Notes: generated by a model from the letters alone, not told the origin. Shown: positions 51,068 through 60,787, numbered from the stretch's first letter. The stretch is 64,000 nt of DNA from Nocardioides sp. AX2bis (GCF_902506435.1 NZ_LR733215.1:1636097-1700096); one strand, 5' to 3'. Numbers and translations: made by a program.

Positions 51068-51612
51068 GCGCCGTCGAGCGCGGCGGGGAGGCCCTGGACC
51101 GGCTGATCGTCGACGTGGCGGACTACCCGCAGCCGGGGATCGTCTTCAAGGACATCACCCCGGTCCTGGCCGACCACGACGCGCTGGTCGCGGTCGTGGG
51201 CGGCCTGGCCACGGCCGGGCGCGACGCGACCGGTGCGGTTCACGTCGACAAGGTGGTCGGGATGGAGGCGCGCGGGTTCATCCTCGGGCCCCCGGTCGCC
51301 CTCGACCTCGGTGTCGGGTTCGTCCCGGTCCGCAAGGCCGGCAAGCTCCCGCGCGAGGCGCACGCCGTGACCTACGCGCTGGAGTACGGCGAGGCGACCC
51401 TCGAGCTGCACCGCGACGCCGTACGCCCCGGCGAGCGCGTGCTGCTCGTCGACGACGTGCTCGCCACCGGCGGCACCGCCGCGGCGACCCGCGACCTGGT
51501 CGAGCGGTGCGGGGGAGTGGTGGTCGCGGTGGCCGTCCTGCTCGAGCTGACCTTCCTGCCGGGTCGCGAGGCCGTGGCCGGCGTCCCGGTGACCGCGCTC
51601 CGTCCGGTCTGA
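51064..51612 (+). CDS. apt: Adenine phosphoribosyltransferase
   Basis: The 182-residue enzyme salvages adenine to AMP. It has VADYPQPGIVFKDITPVLAD, the KVVGMEARGFILGPPVAL segment, RKAGKLPREAHAVTYALEYG, and the PRPP-binding motif VLLVDDVLATGGTAAATRDLV. It overlaps secF by four bases (ATGA). The order secF-apt-rel is shared with M. tuberculosis. Confidence 0.96.
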   Translation: MSAVERGGEALDRLIVDVADYPQPGIVFKDITPVLADHDALVAVVGGLATAGRDATGAVHVDKVVGMEARGFILGPPVALDLGVGFVPVRKAGKLPREAHAVTYALEYGEATLELHRDAVRPGERVLLVDDVLATGGTAAATRDLVERCGGVVVAVAVLLELTFLPGREAVAGVPVTALRPV

Positions 51613-51631
51613 GGCCCGCACCCGCACCCCC

Positions 51632-51637
51632 TAGGAT
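51632..51637 (+). promoter_or_regulatory. -10 box of a probable leaderless rel promoter
   Basis: TAGGAT lies 6 nt before the ATG at 51644, which favours this ATG over the GTG at 51641 and implies that rel has its own promoter. Confidence 0.45.
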
Positions 51638-51643
51638 GGGGTG

Positions 51644-54001
51644 ATGGACGAGGAGCAGACCGTCACGCGTGACCGCGCCGACGGCTCTGCCCCGGACCCG
51701 GCCCGGCCGTCGGTGCGTCCCGAGGGCGGCAGCGTCACGGCCGCCCCGCCGTCGGCACGCGGGATGCGTGCCCGGCTGGCCCGGATGGGCACCCGCAACC
51801 AGCCCGGCAACCCGGTCCTCGAGCCGCTGCTGCGCGCGGTGCGGGCCAACCACCCGAAGGCCGACCTGGCGCTGATCGAGCGGGCGTACACGACCGCCGA
51901 GGAGCTGCACCGCACGCAGACCCGCAAGAGCGGCGACCCGTACATCACGCACCCGCTCGCGGTGACGACCATCCTCGCCGAGATCGGGATGACGGAGCCG
52001 ACGCTGTGCGCGGCGCTGCTGCACGACACGGTCGAGGACACCCCGTACACGCTCGAGCAGGTGACCAAGGACTTCGGCGAGGAGGTCGCGCGCCTGGTCG
52101 ACGGCGTGACCAAGCTGGACAAGGTCAAGTACGGCGACTCGGCGCAGGCCGAGACCATCCGCAAGATGATCGTCGCGATGTCGCGCGACATCCGGGTGCT
52201 GGTCATCAAGCTCGCCGACCGGCTGCACAACATGCGGACCCTGCGCTACGTGCGCCAGGAGACCCAGGAGCGGGTCGCGCGCGAGACGCTCGACATCTAC
52301 GCCCCGCTGGCCCACCGGCTGGGCATGAACACGATCAAGTGGGAGCTCGAGGACCTCGCGTTCGCGACCCTGCACCCCAAGATCTACGACGAGATCGTCC
52401 GGATGGTCGCGGTCCGCGCGCCCTCGCGCGACCAGTTCCTCTCCGAGGTGATCAGCCAGGTCGAGACCGACCTGCGCGAGGCCAAGGTCAAGGCGACCGT
52501 CACCGGCCGGCCGAAGCACTACTACTCGATCTACCAGAAGATGATCGTCGGGGGCCGCGAGTTCTCCGACATCTACGACCTGGTCGGCATCCGCGTCCTG
52601 GTCGACGAGGACCGCGACTGCTACTCCGTGCTCGGCGTGCTCCACTCGCGCTGGAACCCGGTGCTCGGGCGGTTCAAGGACTACGTCGCGATGCCGAAGT
52701 TCAACATGTACCAGTCGCTGCACACCACGGTGATCGGGCCGTCGGGCAAGCCGGTCGAGATGCAGATCCGCACCTTCTCCCAGCACCGCCGGGCCGAGTA
52801 CGGCGTCGCGGCGCACTGGAAGTACAAGGAGGACGGCCGCGCCGGCCTGGAGACCGAGAAGCGCGGCGACATGGACGACATGTCCTGGGTGCGCCAGCTG
52901 CTCGACTGGCAGAGCGAGGTCGAGGACCCGGGCGAGTTCCTGGAGTCGCTGCGCTTCGAGATCAACCGCGCGGAGACGTACGTCTTCACCCCTCGTGGCG
53001 ACGTGATCGCCCTGCCGGCCGGGGCCACCCCGGTCGACTTCGCCTACGCCGTGCACACCGAGGTCGGCCACCACACCATCGGCGCCCGGGTCAACGGCCG
53101 GCTCGTGCCGCTGGAGTCGACGCTGGACAACGGCGACGTGGTCGAGGTGTTCACCTCCCGCTCCGCCGACGCCGCCCCGTCGCGCGACTGGCTCGGCTTC
53201 GTGAAGTCGCAGCGCGCCCGCTCCAAGATCCGGCAGTGGTTCACCAAGGAGCGCCGCGAGGAGGCCATCGAGCGCGGCAAGGACCAGCTCGCGCGGATGA
53301 TGCGCAAGGAGGGCCTGCCCCTCAAGCGGCTGCTGACCCACGAGTCGCTCGGGGCTGCCGCCGGGCACTTCAACCTGGCCGACGTCTCCGCGCTCTACGC
53401 CGCGGTGGGGGAGAACAACATCTCCGCCCAGGCCGTCGTGCGCTGGGTGGTCGACCTGCACGGCGGCAACGACGGCGCCCAGGAGGACCTCGCCGAGGCC
53501 GTCACCATCACCGGGCGTCGTGGCCGCGGCCGGGCCAAGGCCTCCAGCGGCGGCGACTCCGGCGTGGTGGTCAAGGGCGCCGCCGACGTCTGGGTCAAGC
53601 TCGCGAAGTGCTGCACCCCCGTGCCGCCCGACGAGATCCTCGGGTTCGTCACCAAGGACAGCGGCGTCTCGGTGCACCGCCAGGACTGCCCCAACGCCTC
53701 GTCGCTGCGCAAGCAGCCGCAGAAGGTGCTCGAGGTCGAGTGGGCGCCCACGGCGCAGTCGATGTTCCTGGTCAACATCCAGGTCCAGGCGCTCGACCGG
53801 GCCCGGTTGCTCTCCGACATCACGATGGCGCTCTCGGACGCCCACGTGAACATCCTCTCGGCCACGCTCAGCACCGGCCGCGACCGCGTCGCCACCTCGC
53901 GGTTCACCTTCGAGATGGCCGAGACCAAGCACCTCGACCAGGTGCTGCGCACTGTGCGTACGGTCCCCGGCGTCTTCGACGCCTACCGCGTCACGCAGTA
54001 G
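51644..54001 (+). CDS. relA: Bifunctional (p)ppGpp synthetase/hydrolase Rel
   Basis: The 785-residue Rel controls the stringent response. In order: HD hydrolase domain with [16 protein letters not shown] (His127/Asp128) and [14 protein letters not shown]; synthetase domain with [25 protein letters not shown] and [31 protein letters not shown] domain ([44 protein letters not shown]); then a conserved-cysteine region ([32 protein letters not shown]) and an ACT domain at the end. Both catalytic sites look intact, so it is expected to make and degrade (p)ppGpp, as in mycobacteria. It is followed by a palindrome-rich gap. Confidence 0.96.
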   Translation: MDEEQTVTRDRADGSAPDPARPSVRPEGGSVTAAPPSARGMRARLARMGTRNQPGNPVLEPLLRAVRANHPKADLALIERAYTTAEELHRTQTRKSGDPYITHPLAVTTILAEIGMTEPTLCAALLHDTVEDTPYTLEQVTKDFGEEVARLVDGVTKLDKVKYGDSAQAETIRKMIVAMSRDIRVLVIKLADRLHNMRTLRYVRQETQERVARETLDIYAPLAHRLGMNTIKWELEDLAFATLHPKIYDEIVRMVAVRAPSRDQFLSEVISQVETDLREAKVKATVTGRPKHYYSIYQKMIVGGREFSDIYDLVGIRVLVDEDRDCYSVLGVLHSRWNPVLGRFKDYVAMPKFNMYQSLHTTVIGPSGKPVEMQIRTFSQHRRAEYGVAAHWKYKEDGRAGLETEKRGDMDDMSWVRQLLDWQSEVEDPGEFLESLRFEINRAETYVFTPRGDVIALPAGATPVDFAYAVHTEVGHHTIGARVNGRLVPLESTLDNGDVVEVFTSRSADAAPSRDWLGFVKSQRARSKIRQWFTKERREEAIERGKDQLARMMRKEGLPLKRLLTHESLGAAAGHFNLADVSALYAAVGENNISAQAVVRWVVDLHGGNDGAQEDLAEAVTITGRRGRGRAKASSGGDSGVVVKGAADVWVKLAKCCTPVPPDEILGFVTKDSGVSVHRQDCPNASSLRKQPQKVLEVEWAPTAQSMFLVNIQVQALDRARLLSDITMALSDAHVNILSATLSTGRDRVATSRFTFEMAETKHLDQVLRTVRTVPGVFDAYRVTQ

Positions 54002-54036
54002 CGCCCGTACGCGCCGGCGACGGCGGCCTCCGCCGG

Positions 54037-54099
54037 GATAGTCCCTGACGAAATCGTCGCGTCCGGGCCGCATCGACGACGATCTCGTTAGGGACTATC
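54037..54099. repeat. Palindromic repeat element, copy 2
   Basis: The left arm (54037-54061) is identical over 25 bp to the arm at 36375-36399. The right arm (54077-54099) matches copy 1 except for two changes, one of which keeps a G-U pair. It begins 36 bp after the rel stop, where a terminator is expected. Confidence 0.75.
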
Positions 54100-54168
54100 T
54101 CGCTCCCACGCCCGGCCCGGGCTGCTGGGTCGACGTCGACGTCGGCGTCGGACTTGTCGGGCAAGTTT

Positions 54169-54230
54169 CGAACTTGTCGGCCTTTGCAAAGGCCGACAAG
54201 TTCGGAAGTCCCCGGCCGACCGGGGACTTC
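54169..54230. repeat. Two adjacent perfect palindromes
   Basis: The first (54169-54204) has 17-bp arms around GC, with core AACTTGTCGGCC. The second (54205-54230) has 11-bp arms GAAGTCCCCGG around CCGA. A related GGACTTGTCGG segment just before (54150-54160) repeats part of the first. With copy 2 of the 25-bp element this makes three strong hairpins between convergent rel and the DUF349 gene, in a 268-bp gap without genes; they probably end both transcripts. Confidence 0.7.
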
Positions 54231-54269
54231 GCGGCCCACCCGGACGAGCCGAGGCCGGCCTCGGACGCG

Positions 54270-55502
54270 TCAGCCGGAGTAGTCGGCGGCGGCGCGGCGG
54301 GCCATGTCGAGGAACGCCTGGCGGGAGGCGAGGTCGTCCTCGAGACGCTTCGTACGCTTGTCGTCGCCGGCCGCGCGGGCCTTCTCCAGATCGGCCTCGA
54401 CGCCGGCGATCGCGGCCTCGAGCTTGGCGACCATGTCGTCGGCGCGGGCGGACTTCTCGGGGTCCGAGCGCTTCCACTTCTCGTCCTCGACCGAGCGGAT
54501 GGCCTGCTCGACCTTGCGGATGCGGCCCTCGAGCTCCTGGACCCGGTCGCGGGGGACCTTGCCGGCCTCGTCCCACTTGTCGGCGATGTCGCGGAAGGCG
54601 CGCTTGGCGGCCTCGGCGTCGGTGACCGGCAGCAGCGCCTCGGCCTGGACGATCAGCTCGTCCTTGACCACGGCGTTGGCGGCGTACTCCTGGTCCAGCT
54701 CGGCGTTGGCCGCGTCGCGGGCGCCGAAGAACTGGTCCTGCGCGCCGCGGAAGCGCTTCCACAGCGCGTCGTCGACCGACTTCGGCGCGGGGCCGGCGGC
54801 CTTCCAGTCGCGCATCAGGTCGCGGTAGCGGCCCGAGGTCGGGCCCCACTCGGTGCTGGTGGCCAGCGACTCGGCCTCCACCACGAGGCGCTCCTTGACC
54901 ACCTGGGCGCCGCCGCGCTTCTCGTCCTGCTCGGCGAAGTGCTGCTTGCGGCGCTTGCCGTACGCCGACCGGGCCGCGGAGAACCGCTTCCACAGGGCGT
55001 CGTCGGAGGGGCGGTCGATGCGGGGCAGGGCCTTCCACTGCTCCAGCAGGTCGCGGAGCCGGGTCGAGCCGTGGCGCCAGTCGTTGCCGGCCGCGACCTT
55101 CTCGGCGATCTCGACCAGGTCCTCCTTGGCCTTCTTCGCCTCGGCGTTGCGCTGCGCCTTCTCGGCCTTCTTGGCGCTGCGCTGCTGTGCGAGCACGGGG
55201 CCGAGGGAGTCCAGGCGCGCGGTCAGCGAGGCCAGGTCGCCCACGGCGCTGGCCTCGACCAGCGACGCGCGGACGGTCTTGACCCGCTCGGTCGCCTCCT
55301 CGGGCGACAGCACGCCGGAGCGGACCCGCTGGTCCAGGAGGTGCACCTCGGTCTCCAGGGCGGTGAAGCGCTCCCCGTAGAAGGCCAGCGCCTCCTCGGG
55401 GGTGCCCTCGGGGTACTGGCCGACGGCACGCTCCTCGCCGGTCACTGTGCGCACGTACACGGTGCCGGTGTCGTCGACCCGGCCCCACTCGCTGCTCGTC
55501 AC
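54270..55502 (-). CDS. DUF349-domain protein
   Basis: The 410-residue product is nearly all helical and has repeated DUF349 units (RLRDLLEQWKALPRIDRPSDDALWKRFSAARSAYGKRR; RYRDLMRDWKAAGPAPKSVDDALWKRFRGAQDQFF; AFRDIADKWDEAGKVPRDRVQELEGRIRKVEQAI). An Ala/Lys/Glu helix (LAQQRSAKKAEKAQRNAEAKKAKEDL) and a C-terminal coiled-coil follow. The family is widespread in actinobacteria and sits next to rel or hisS; its function is unknown. GTG start with GAGGAA upstream and a TAGCAT box at 55552-55557. Confidence 0.85.
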   Translation of the reverse strand: MTSSEWGRVDDTGTVYVRTVTGEERAVGQYPEGTPEEALAFYGERFTALETEVHLLDQRVRSGVLSPEEATERVKTVRASLVEASAVGDLASLTARLDSLGPVLAQQRSAKKAEKAQRNAEAKKAKEDLVEIAEKVAAGNDWRHGSTRLRDLLEQWKALPRIDRPSDDALWKRFSAARSAYGKRRKQHFAEQDEKRGGAQVVKERLVVEAESLATSTEWGPTSGRYRDLMRDWKAAGPAPKSVDDALWKRFRGAQDQFFGARDAANAELDQEYAANAVVKDELIVQAEALLPVTDAEAAKRAFRDIADKWDEAGKVPRDRVQELEGRIRKVEQAIRSVEDEKWKRSDPEKSARADDMVAKLEAAIAGVEADLEKARAAGDDKRTKRLEDDLASRQAFLDMARRAAADYSG

Positions 55503-55551
55503 TGCCGTTCCTCTTCGTCGCGGTCGTCTCGTGCTGGCGTCGCCGGTCAGT

Positions 55552-55557
55552 ATGCTA
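55552..55557 (-). promoter_or_regulatory. -10 box upstream of the DUF349 gene
   Basis: TAGCAT on the minus strand lies about 50 bp before the GTG at 55502; the leader carries a GAGGAA ribosome site. Confidence 0.35.
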
Positions 55558-55596
55558 GTGGTCGCACCGCCGGGGAGCGGGCCCGGCGGGGGACGC

Positions 55597-55602
55597 TAGC
55601 CT
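55597..55602 (+). promoter_or_regulatory. -10 box of a probable leaderless promoter
   Basis: TAGCCT lies 6 nt before the GTG at 55609 of the metallo-hydrolase gene. Confidence 0.45.
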
Positions 55603-55608
55603 GCGGGG

Positions 55609-56289
55609 GTGTTGATCGCAGGCTTCCCCGCAGGTCCCTGGGGCACCAACTGCTACGTCGCGGCCACCGGTCCCGGCAGCGAGTGCGTCATCGTCGACCC
55701 CGGGATGGACGCCACCGCCGGGGTCGTCGAGCTGGTGCGCGAGCACCGCCTCAAGCCCGTCGCGGTGCTGGTCACCCACGGCCACGTCGACCACATGTGG
55801 TGCGTGGCCCCGGTCGCCGGCACCTACGACGCCACCGCCTGGGTGCACCCCGCGGACCGGCACCTGCTCACCGACCCGATGGCCGGCATGTCGCCCGAGA
55901 CCACCCAGATGCTGCTCGGCGGCGACCACGAGTGGGCCGAGCCCGACGACGTGCGCGAGCTCGCCGACGGCCAGGACCTCGAGCTGGCCGGGATGCGGTT
56001 CGTCGTCGACCACACCCCCGGACACACCGCCGGGTCCGTGACGTTCCGGGCTCCGTACGACGCGGCGGACGTCTCCGCGGTGATGTTCGCCGGCGACCTG
56101 CTCTTCGCGGGGTCCATCGGGCGCACCGACCTGCCCGGCGGCGACCACCCCACGATGATGCGCAGCCTGACAAGCAAGGTGCTCACGCTGCCCGACGACG
56201 TCGTGGTCCTCCCCGGACACGGCGAGCAGACCTCGATCGGCCGCGAGCGCGCCACCAACCCGTACCTGCTCGACCTCCAGGAGCGCTGA
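55609..56289 (+). CDS. Metallo-beta-lactamase-fold hydrolase (glyoxalase II family)
   Basis: The 226-residue hydrolase has the metal motif THGHVDHMW (H-x-H-x-D-H), a later His in DHTPGHTAGSV, an Asp in MFAGDLLFAGSIGRTDLPGGD and a final His in VVLPGHGEQTSIGRE. This matches the group annotated as hydroxyacylglutathione hydrolase. Actinobacteria use mycothiol, so the true substrate is probably a mycothiol ester or another thioester. The gene precedes hisS, as in M. tuberculosis (Rv2581c-Rv2580c). Confidence 0.9.
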   Translation: MLIAGFPAGPWGTNCYVAATGPGSECVIVDPGMDATAGVVELVREHRLKPVAVLVTHGHVDHMWCVAPVAGTYDATAWVHPADRHLLTDPMAGMSPETTQMLLGGDHEWAEPDDVRELADGQDLELAGMRFVVDHTPGHTAGSVTFRAPYDAADVSAVMFAGDLLFAGSIGRTDLPGGDHPTMMRSLTSKVLTLPDDVVVLPGHGEQTSIGRERATNPYLLDLQER

Positions 56290-56294
56290 GCCCC

Positions 56295-57758
56295 GTGCCC
56301 AAGCCCACCCCGCTCAGCGGGTTCCCCGAGCTGCTGCCCGCCCAGCGCGTCGTCGAGCGCGAGGTCGTCGCTGCGCTCTCGCGCGTCTTCGAGCTGCACG
56401 GCTTCGCCAACATCGAGACCCGCGTCGTCGAGCCGCTGGACGTCCTGGCCAAGGGTGGTGAGATCGACAAGGAGATCTACGTCCTGCAGCGCCTGCAGGC
56501 CGGACCCGACCAGACCGCTGCCGACGCGACGCTCGGCATGCACTTCGACCTCACCGTGCCGTTCTCGCGCTACGTGCTGGAGAACGCCGGTCACCTGGAG
56601 TTCCCGTTCCGGCGCTTCCAGGTGCAGCCGGCCTGGCGCGGCGAGCGGCCCCAGGAGGGCCGCTACCGCCAGTTCACCCAGGCCGACATCGACATCGTCG
56701 GCCGCGACGAGCTCGGCTTCCACCACGACGTCGAGGTCGTCCGCGTGATGGTGGAGGCGCTCGGTGCCCTGCCGCTGCCGCCGCTGACCTTCTGCGTGAA
56801 CAACCGCAAGCTGATCCAGGGCTTCTACCGCGGCCTCGGGATCGAGGACGTCACCACCGCCATCCGCGTCATCGACAAGCTCGACAAGCTGCCCGCCGAC
56901 GTCGTCGCGGCCCAGCTGGTCGAGCAGGCCGGCGCCACCGCGGAGCAGGCGCAGCGCTGCCTGGAGCTGGCCACCATCCGCGTCGCCGACACCTCCTTCG
57001 TGGAGCGGGTCCGTGCGCTCGGCGTCACCGACGAGCTGCTCGAGACCGGCCTGGCCGAGCTGGCCGCGGTCGTCGAGGGCTGCGCCGACCTGGTCTCCGA
57101 CCGGGTCTCGGTCGAGGTCGACCTGCGCATCGCCCGCGGCCTGGACTACTACACCGGCACCGTGCTCGAGATCTTCATGGCCGGCTACGAGCGGCTGAAG
57201 TCGGTCGGCGGCGGCGGCCGGTACGACGCCCTGGCCAGCGACGGCCGCACCACCTACCCCGGTGTCGGCGTCTCCTTCGGCGTCTCGCGCACCCTGCTGC
57301 CGCTGATGGCCGACGGCGTCCTCGCCGGCAGCCGTCCGGTGCCCAGCGCCGTGCTCGTCGCGCTGACCGACGAGGAGTCCCGGCCCGGCGCCCAGCGCGT
57401 CGCCACGGCCATGCGCGCCCGGGGGATCGCCTGCGAGGTCGCCCCCACCGCTGCGAAGTTCGGCAAGCAGATCCGCTTCGCCGAGCGGCGCGGCATCCCG
57501 TACGTCTGGTTCCTGCCGCGCCCGGCCGCAGCCGACACCCGAGATCCCGACGGCGCCGACCCCGCTGCGGAGCCGATCGAGCCGACCCACGAGGTCAAGG
57601 ACATCCGTTCCGGCGAGCAGGTCGCCGCCGACCCCGCCACCTGGACACCCCCCACCGAGGACCTGCGCGCGCGGGTGGTTGGTCTCGAGACGCTCGCTGG
57701 CGCTCGCTCCTCGACCACCGGTGCTCACGCCTCGACCAACGACACGGAGACACCATGA
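56295..57758 (+). CDS. hisS: Histidyl-tRNA synthetase with a repeat-derived C-terminal tail
   Basis: The class II synthetase charges tRNA-His. Visible: motif 1 region [41 protein letters not shown], motif 2 [29 protein letters not shown], the HisA motif [15 protein letters not shown], and the anticodon domain ([36 protein letters not shown]). The body ends near VVGLETL (about residue 465), after which about 20 residues ([20 protein letters not shown]) come from a repeat-like sequence. The start is GTG 56295, 5 bp after the hydrolase gene; aspS overlaps its stop. A 487-residue length is longer than the usual 420-450. Confidence 0.93.
   Translation: MPKPTPLSGFPELLPAQRVVEREVVAALSRVFELHGFANIETRVVEPLDVLAKGGEIDKEIYVLQRLQAGPDQTAADATLGMHFDLTVPFSRYVLENAGHLEFPFRRFQVQPAWRGERPQEGRYRQFTQADIDIVGRDELGFHHDVEVVRVMVEALGALPLPPLTFCVNNRKLIQGFYRGLGIEDVTTAIRVIDKLDKLPADVVAAQLVEQAGATAEQAQRCLELATIRVADTSFVERVRALGVTDELLETGLAELAAVVEGCADLVSDRVSVEVDLRIARGLDYYTGTVLEIFMAGYERLKSVGGGGRYDALASDGRTTYPGVGVSFGVSRTLLPLMADGVLAGSRPVPSAVLVALTDEESRPGAQRVATAMRARGIACEVAPTAAKFGKQIRFAERRGIPYVWFLPRPAAADTRDPDGADPAAEPIEPTHEVKDIRSGEQVAADPATWTPPTEDLRARVVGLETLAGARSSTTGAHASTNDTETP
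57674..57720. repeat. REP-like sequence inside the hisS 3' end
   Basis: The segment begins GTGG and ends ACCACC, and has GCTCGCTGGCGCTCGCTC in the centre. This matches, by memory, a dispersed actinobacterial repeat family built on GAGCGAGC units between CCTCGACCAC-type ends. Only one copy is in this window, so its family status is inferred. Confidence 0.45.
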
Positions 57759-59539
57759 TCCGCACCCACGACGCCGGCGCCCTGCGCGCCGAGCACGTCG
57801 GCCAGACCGTCACCCTCGCCGGCTGGGTCGCCCGCCGCCGCGACCACGGCGGCGTCGCCTTCCTCGACCTGCGCGAGGCCAGCGGCGTCTGCCAGGTGGT
57901 CGTGCGCGACGAGGCCGTCGCCCACACCCTGCGCAACGAGTACTGCCTCAAGATCGTCGGCGAGGTGTCGCTGCGCCCCGACGGCAACGCCAACCCGAAC
58001 CTGCCCTCGGGCGACATCGAGGTCATCGCGACCGAGGTCGAGGTGCTCAACGCCGCCGCGACCCTGCCGTTCCCGATCGACGAGTCCGGCCACGGCGCCG
58101 GCGAGGTGGGGGAGGAGGCGCGCCTGCGCCACCGCTACCTCGACCTGCGGCGCGCCGGCCCGGCCGCGGCGCTGCGCCTGCGCAGCAAGGTCAACAAGGC
58201 CGCCCGCGACGTGCTGGACCGCCACGACTTCGTCGAGGTGGAGACCCCGACGCTGACCCGCAGCACGCCCGAGGGCGCCCGCGACTTCCTGGTGCCCGCG
58301 CGTCTGCAGCCCGGCAGCTGGTACGCCCTGCCGCAGAGCCCGCAGCTGTTCAAGCAGCTGCTGATGGTCGCCGGCATGGAGCGCTACTACCAGATCGCGC
58401 GCTGCTACCGCGACGAGGACTTCCGCGCCGACCGGCAGCCGGAGTTCACCCAGCTCGACATCGAGCTGAGCTTCGCCGACCAGGAGGACGTCATCGCCCT
58501 CATGGAGGACGTGCTCAGTGCGATGTGGGCCCTGATCGACGTCGAGATCCCGCGCCCGATCCCGCGGATCACCTACGCCGAGGCGATGGCGCGCTTCGGC
58601 TCGGACAAGCCCGACCTGCGGATGGGCCAGGAGCTCGTCGAGTGCACGGAGTACTTCGCCGAGACCCCCTTCCGCGTCTTCCAGGCCGACTACGTCGGCG
58701 CCGTGGTGATGCCCGGCGGCGCCAGCCAGCCGCGCAAGGTCCTCGACGCGTGGCAGGAGTGGGCCAAGCAGCGTGGCGCCAAGGGCCTGGCCTACGTCCT
58801 GGTGCAGCCCGACGGTGAGCTGACCGGCCCGGTGGCCAAGAACCTGTCGGAGACCGAGAAGGCCGGCCTGGCCGCCCACGTGGGCGCGGAGCCCGGTGAC
58901 TGCGTCTTCTTCGGCGCCGGCGCCCCCAAGTCCAGCCGGGCGCTGCTCGGGGCCGCCCGCCTCGAGATCGGCCGCCGCGGCGGCCTGATCGACGAGAGCG
59001 CGTTCGCCTTCACGTGGGTCGTCGACGCCCCGATGTTCGAGCCGGCCTCCGAGGCGGTCGCCAGCGGCGACGTGGCCGTCGGCTCCGGCGCCTGGACCGC
59101 GGTGCACCACGCCTTCACCGGCCCGAAGCCCGAGTTCGCCGACATCTTCGACACCGACCCCGGCAGTGCGCTGGCCTACGCCTACGACATCGTCTGCAAC
59201 GGCAACGAGCTCGGCGGCGGGTCGATCCGGATCCACCAGCGCGACGTGCAGGAGCGGGTCTTCGCCGTCATGGGGCTCTCGCCCGAGGAAGCGCAGGAGA
59301 AGTTCGGCTTCCTGCTGGACGCCTTCGCCTTCGGCGCACCGCCCCACGGCGGCATCGCGGTGGGCATGGACCGGATCTGCGCGATCCTCGCCGGCAGCGA
59401 CTCGATCCGCGACGTGATCGCCTTCCCGAAGTCCGGCGGCGGCTTCGACCCGCTCACCGCGGCGCCCGCTCCCATCACGCCGGAGCAGCGCAAGGATGCC
59501 GGTGTGGACGCCCGTCCGGGCAAGGACGTCCCGGCCTGA
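57755..59539 (+). CDS. aspS: Aspartyl-tRNA synthetase
   Basis: The 594-residue synthetase has an OB-fold anticodon domain ([23 protein letters not shown]), the bacterial insertion domain, and class II motifs ([78 protein letters not shown] for motif 2; [14 protein letters not shown] for motif 3). Actinobacterial enzymes of this type can be non-discriminating (Asp and Asn) when GatCAB is present; that cannot be judged here. It overlaps hisS by four bases and ends before a strong hairpin. Confidence 0.96.
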   Translation: MIRTHDAGALRAEHVGQTVTLAGWVARRRDHGGVAFLDLREASGVCQVVVRDEAVAHTLRNEYCLKIVGEVSLRPDGNANPNLPSGDIEVIATEVEVLNAAATLPFPIDESGHGAGEVGEEARLRHRYLDLRRAGPAAALRLRSKVNKAARDVLDRHDFVEVETPTLTRSTPEGARDFLVPARLQPGSWYALPQSPQLFKQLLMVAGMERYYQIARCYRDEDFRADRQPEFTQLDIELSFADQEDVIALMEDVLSAMWALIDVEIPRPIPRITYAEAMARFGSDKPDLRMGQELVECTEYFAETPFRVFQADYVGAVVMPGGASQPRKVLDAWQEWAKQRGAKGLAYVLVQPDGELTGPVAKNLSETEKAGLAAHVGAEPGDCVFFGAGAPKSSRALLGAARLEIGRRGGLIDESAFAFTWVVDAPMFEPASEAVASGDVAVGSGAWTAVHHAFTGPKPEFADIFDTDPGSALAYAYDIVCNGNELGGGSIRIHQRDVQERVFAVMGLSPEEAQEKFGFLLDAFAFGAPPHGGIAVGMDRICAILAGSDSIRDVIAFPKSGGGFDPLTAAPAPITPEQRKDAGVDARPGKDVPA

Positions 59540-59547
59540 GGTCCGAC

Positions 59548-59573
59548 GGCCGCGGACCTTCCGGTCCGCGGCC
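59548..59573 (+). terminator. Hairpin terminator after aspS
   Basis: GGCCGCGGACC (59548-59558) pairs perfectly with GGTCCGCGGCC (59563-59573) around TTCC, 8 bp after the aspS stop. There is no T run, as expected for high-GC actinobacteria. Confidence 0.75.
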
Positions 59574-59643
59574 GCCCACCTCGAAGGGTGTTCCGCAACC
59601 AAACCGTTACGGCGCGCTGATCGGTTCCGGTCCAGACCTGACA

Positions 59644-59649
59644 TAGGCT
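59644..59649 (+). promoter_or_regulatory. -10 box for the peptide transporter operon (tentative)
   Basis: TAGGCT is the best -10 match in the 216-bp gap between aspS and the permease gene; it lies 106 bp before the ATG. No clear -35 partner, riboswitch or operator was recognised. Confidence 0.3.
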
Positions 59650-59755
59650 CCCGTGCGGTGCGGGTCACACGAACGCGGTGTGCACGCGCTGTCAACGCCT
59701 TTTGCCGGACCCCGGTCCGGCGCAGTCCTTTCCCCCGACGGAATTAGAGGTGGGC

Positions 59756-60787
59756 ATGACCCTGCAGCCAGGTCTCGAGCCCGGCGTCGTCGCCGAGCGC
59801 GAGGACGCGAGCCGGGAGAACGACCCGCAGTCGTCGAAGAAGCTGGCCAGCAAGTCGCCCACCCAGATCGCGCTCCAGCGGCTGCGCAAGGACAAGGTCG
59901 CGGTCGTCTGCGGCTCGATCCTCCTGCTCCTGATCGTGCTGGCGCTCGCGGCGCCGCTGATCACCCGGGCGATGGGGATCTTCCCGGAGATCAACTCACC
60001 CGGGGCGGGCAACCTGGGGGCGGACCTCGACCAGTTCGGCTACCCGGAGATCGGCCCGCCGTACTACGGGTTCACCTGGGAGCACCCGCTGGGCATCGCG
60101 CCCAGCCGCGGTGTCGACAACCTGGCGAACCTGCTCTACGGCCTGCGCACCTCGCTGCTGGTGGCGACCCTGGCGACGATCATCTCCACCTTCGTGGGCA
60201 TCACGATCGGCCTGATGGCCGGCTTCTCCCGCGGCTGGCTCGACCGGTTCCTGTCCTTCGTGATCGACCTGTTCCTGTCGTTCCCGTTCCTGCTCGGTGC
60301 GCTGACGCTGGCCCCGATCCTCACCTCCCGCTTCTCGACCGACCTCGACGCGCTCGACCGGGCGCAGCTGCTCGGCCTGGTCGCGGTGCTGGTCATCTTC
60401 GGCTGGATGTCGCTGGCCCGCCTGATCCGCGGCCAGGTGCTGTCGCTGCGCGAGCGCGAGTTCGTGCAGAGCGCCCAGGTGATCGGCGTGCCGACCCGGC
60501 GGATCCTGTTCAAGGAGCTGCTGCCGAACATGGTCGCCCCCATCGTGGTCGCCACCTCGCTCTCGCTGCCGGCCTACGTGGCCGCCGAGGCCGGGTTGTC
60601 CTACCTGGGCATCGGCCTGACCGGGCAGCCCTCGCTGGGCCAGACGATCCTCCTGGCCACGGAGTACTACTCCACCTACGGCCTCTACCTGTGGGTCCCG
60701 GTCGGCGTCGTCGCCGTGCTGGTGCTCGCCCTCAACCTGCTCGGCGACTCGGTCCGAGACGCCTTCGACCCCCGCACCCGCCGGTGA
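59756..60787 (+). CDS. ABC peptide transporter permease (DppC/OppC-type)
   Basis: The 343-residue permease has a polar N-terminal extension of about 45 residues, a first helix (VAVVCGSILLLLIVLALAAPLI), HPLGIAPSRGVDNLANLLYGLRTSLLVATLATIIS, and the EAA loop (EFVQSAQVIGVPTRRILFKELLPNM), then AEAGLSYLGIGL and DAFDPRTRR, as in DppC. It is the first gene of the operon, which is unusual: the binding protein gene normally comes first. GAGGTG lies 6 nt before the ATG. Confidence 0.92.
   Translation: MTLQPGLEPGVVAEREDASRENDPQSSKKLASKSPTQIALQRLRKDKVAVVCGSILLLLIVLALAAPLITRAMGIFPEINSPGAGNLGADLDQFGYPEIGPPYYGFTWEHPLGIAPSRGVDNLANLLYGLRTSLLVATLATIISTFVGITIGLMAGFSRGWLDRFLSFVIDLFLSFPFLLGALTLAPILTSRFSTDLDALDRAQLLGLVAVLVIFGWMSLARLIRGQVLSLREREFVQSAQVIGVPTRRILFKELLPNMVAPIVVATSLSLPAYVAAEAGLSYLGIGLTGQPSLGQTILLATEYYSTYGLYLWVPVGVVAVLVLALNLLGDSVRDAFDPRTRR

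Noticed and set aside
54129..54152. GTCGAC-rich stretch as a tandem-repeat locus
   Set aside because: Only two to three short units, which is expected by chance in this base composition.
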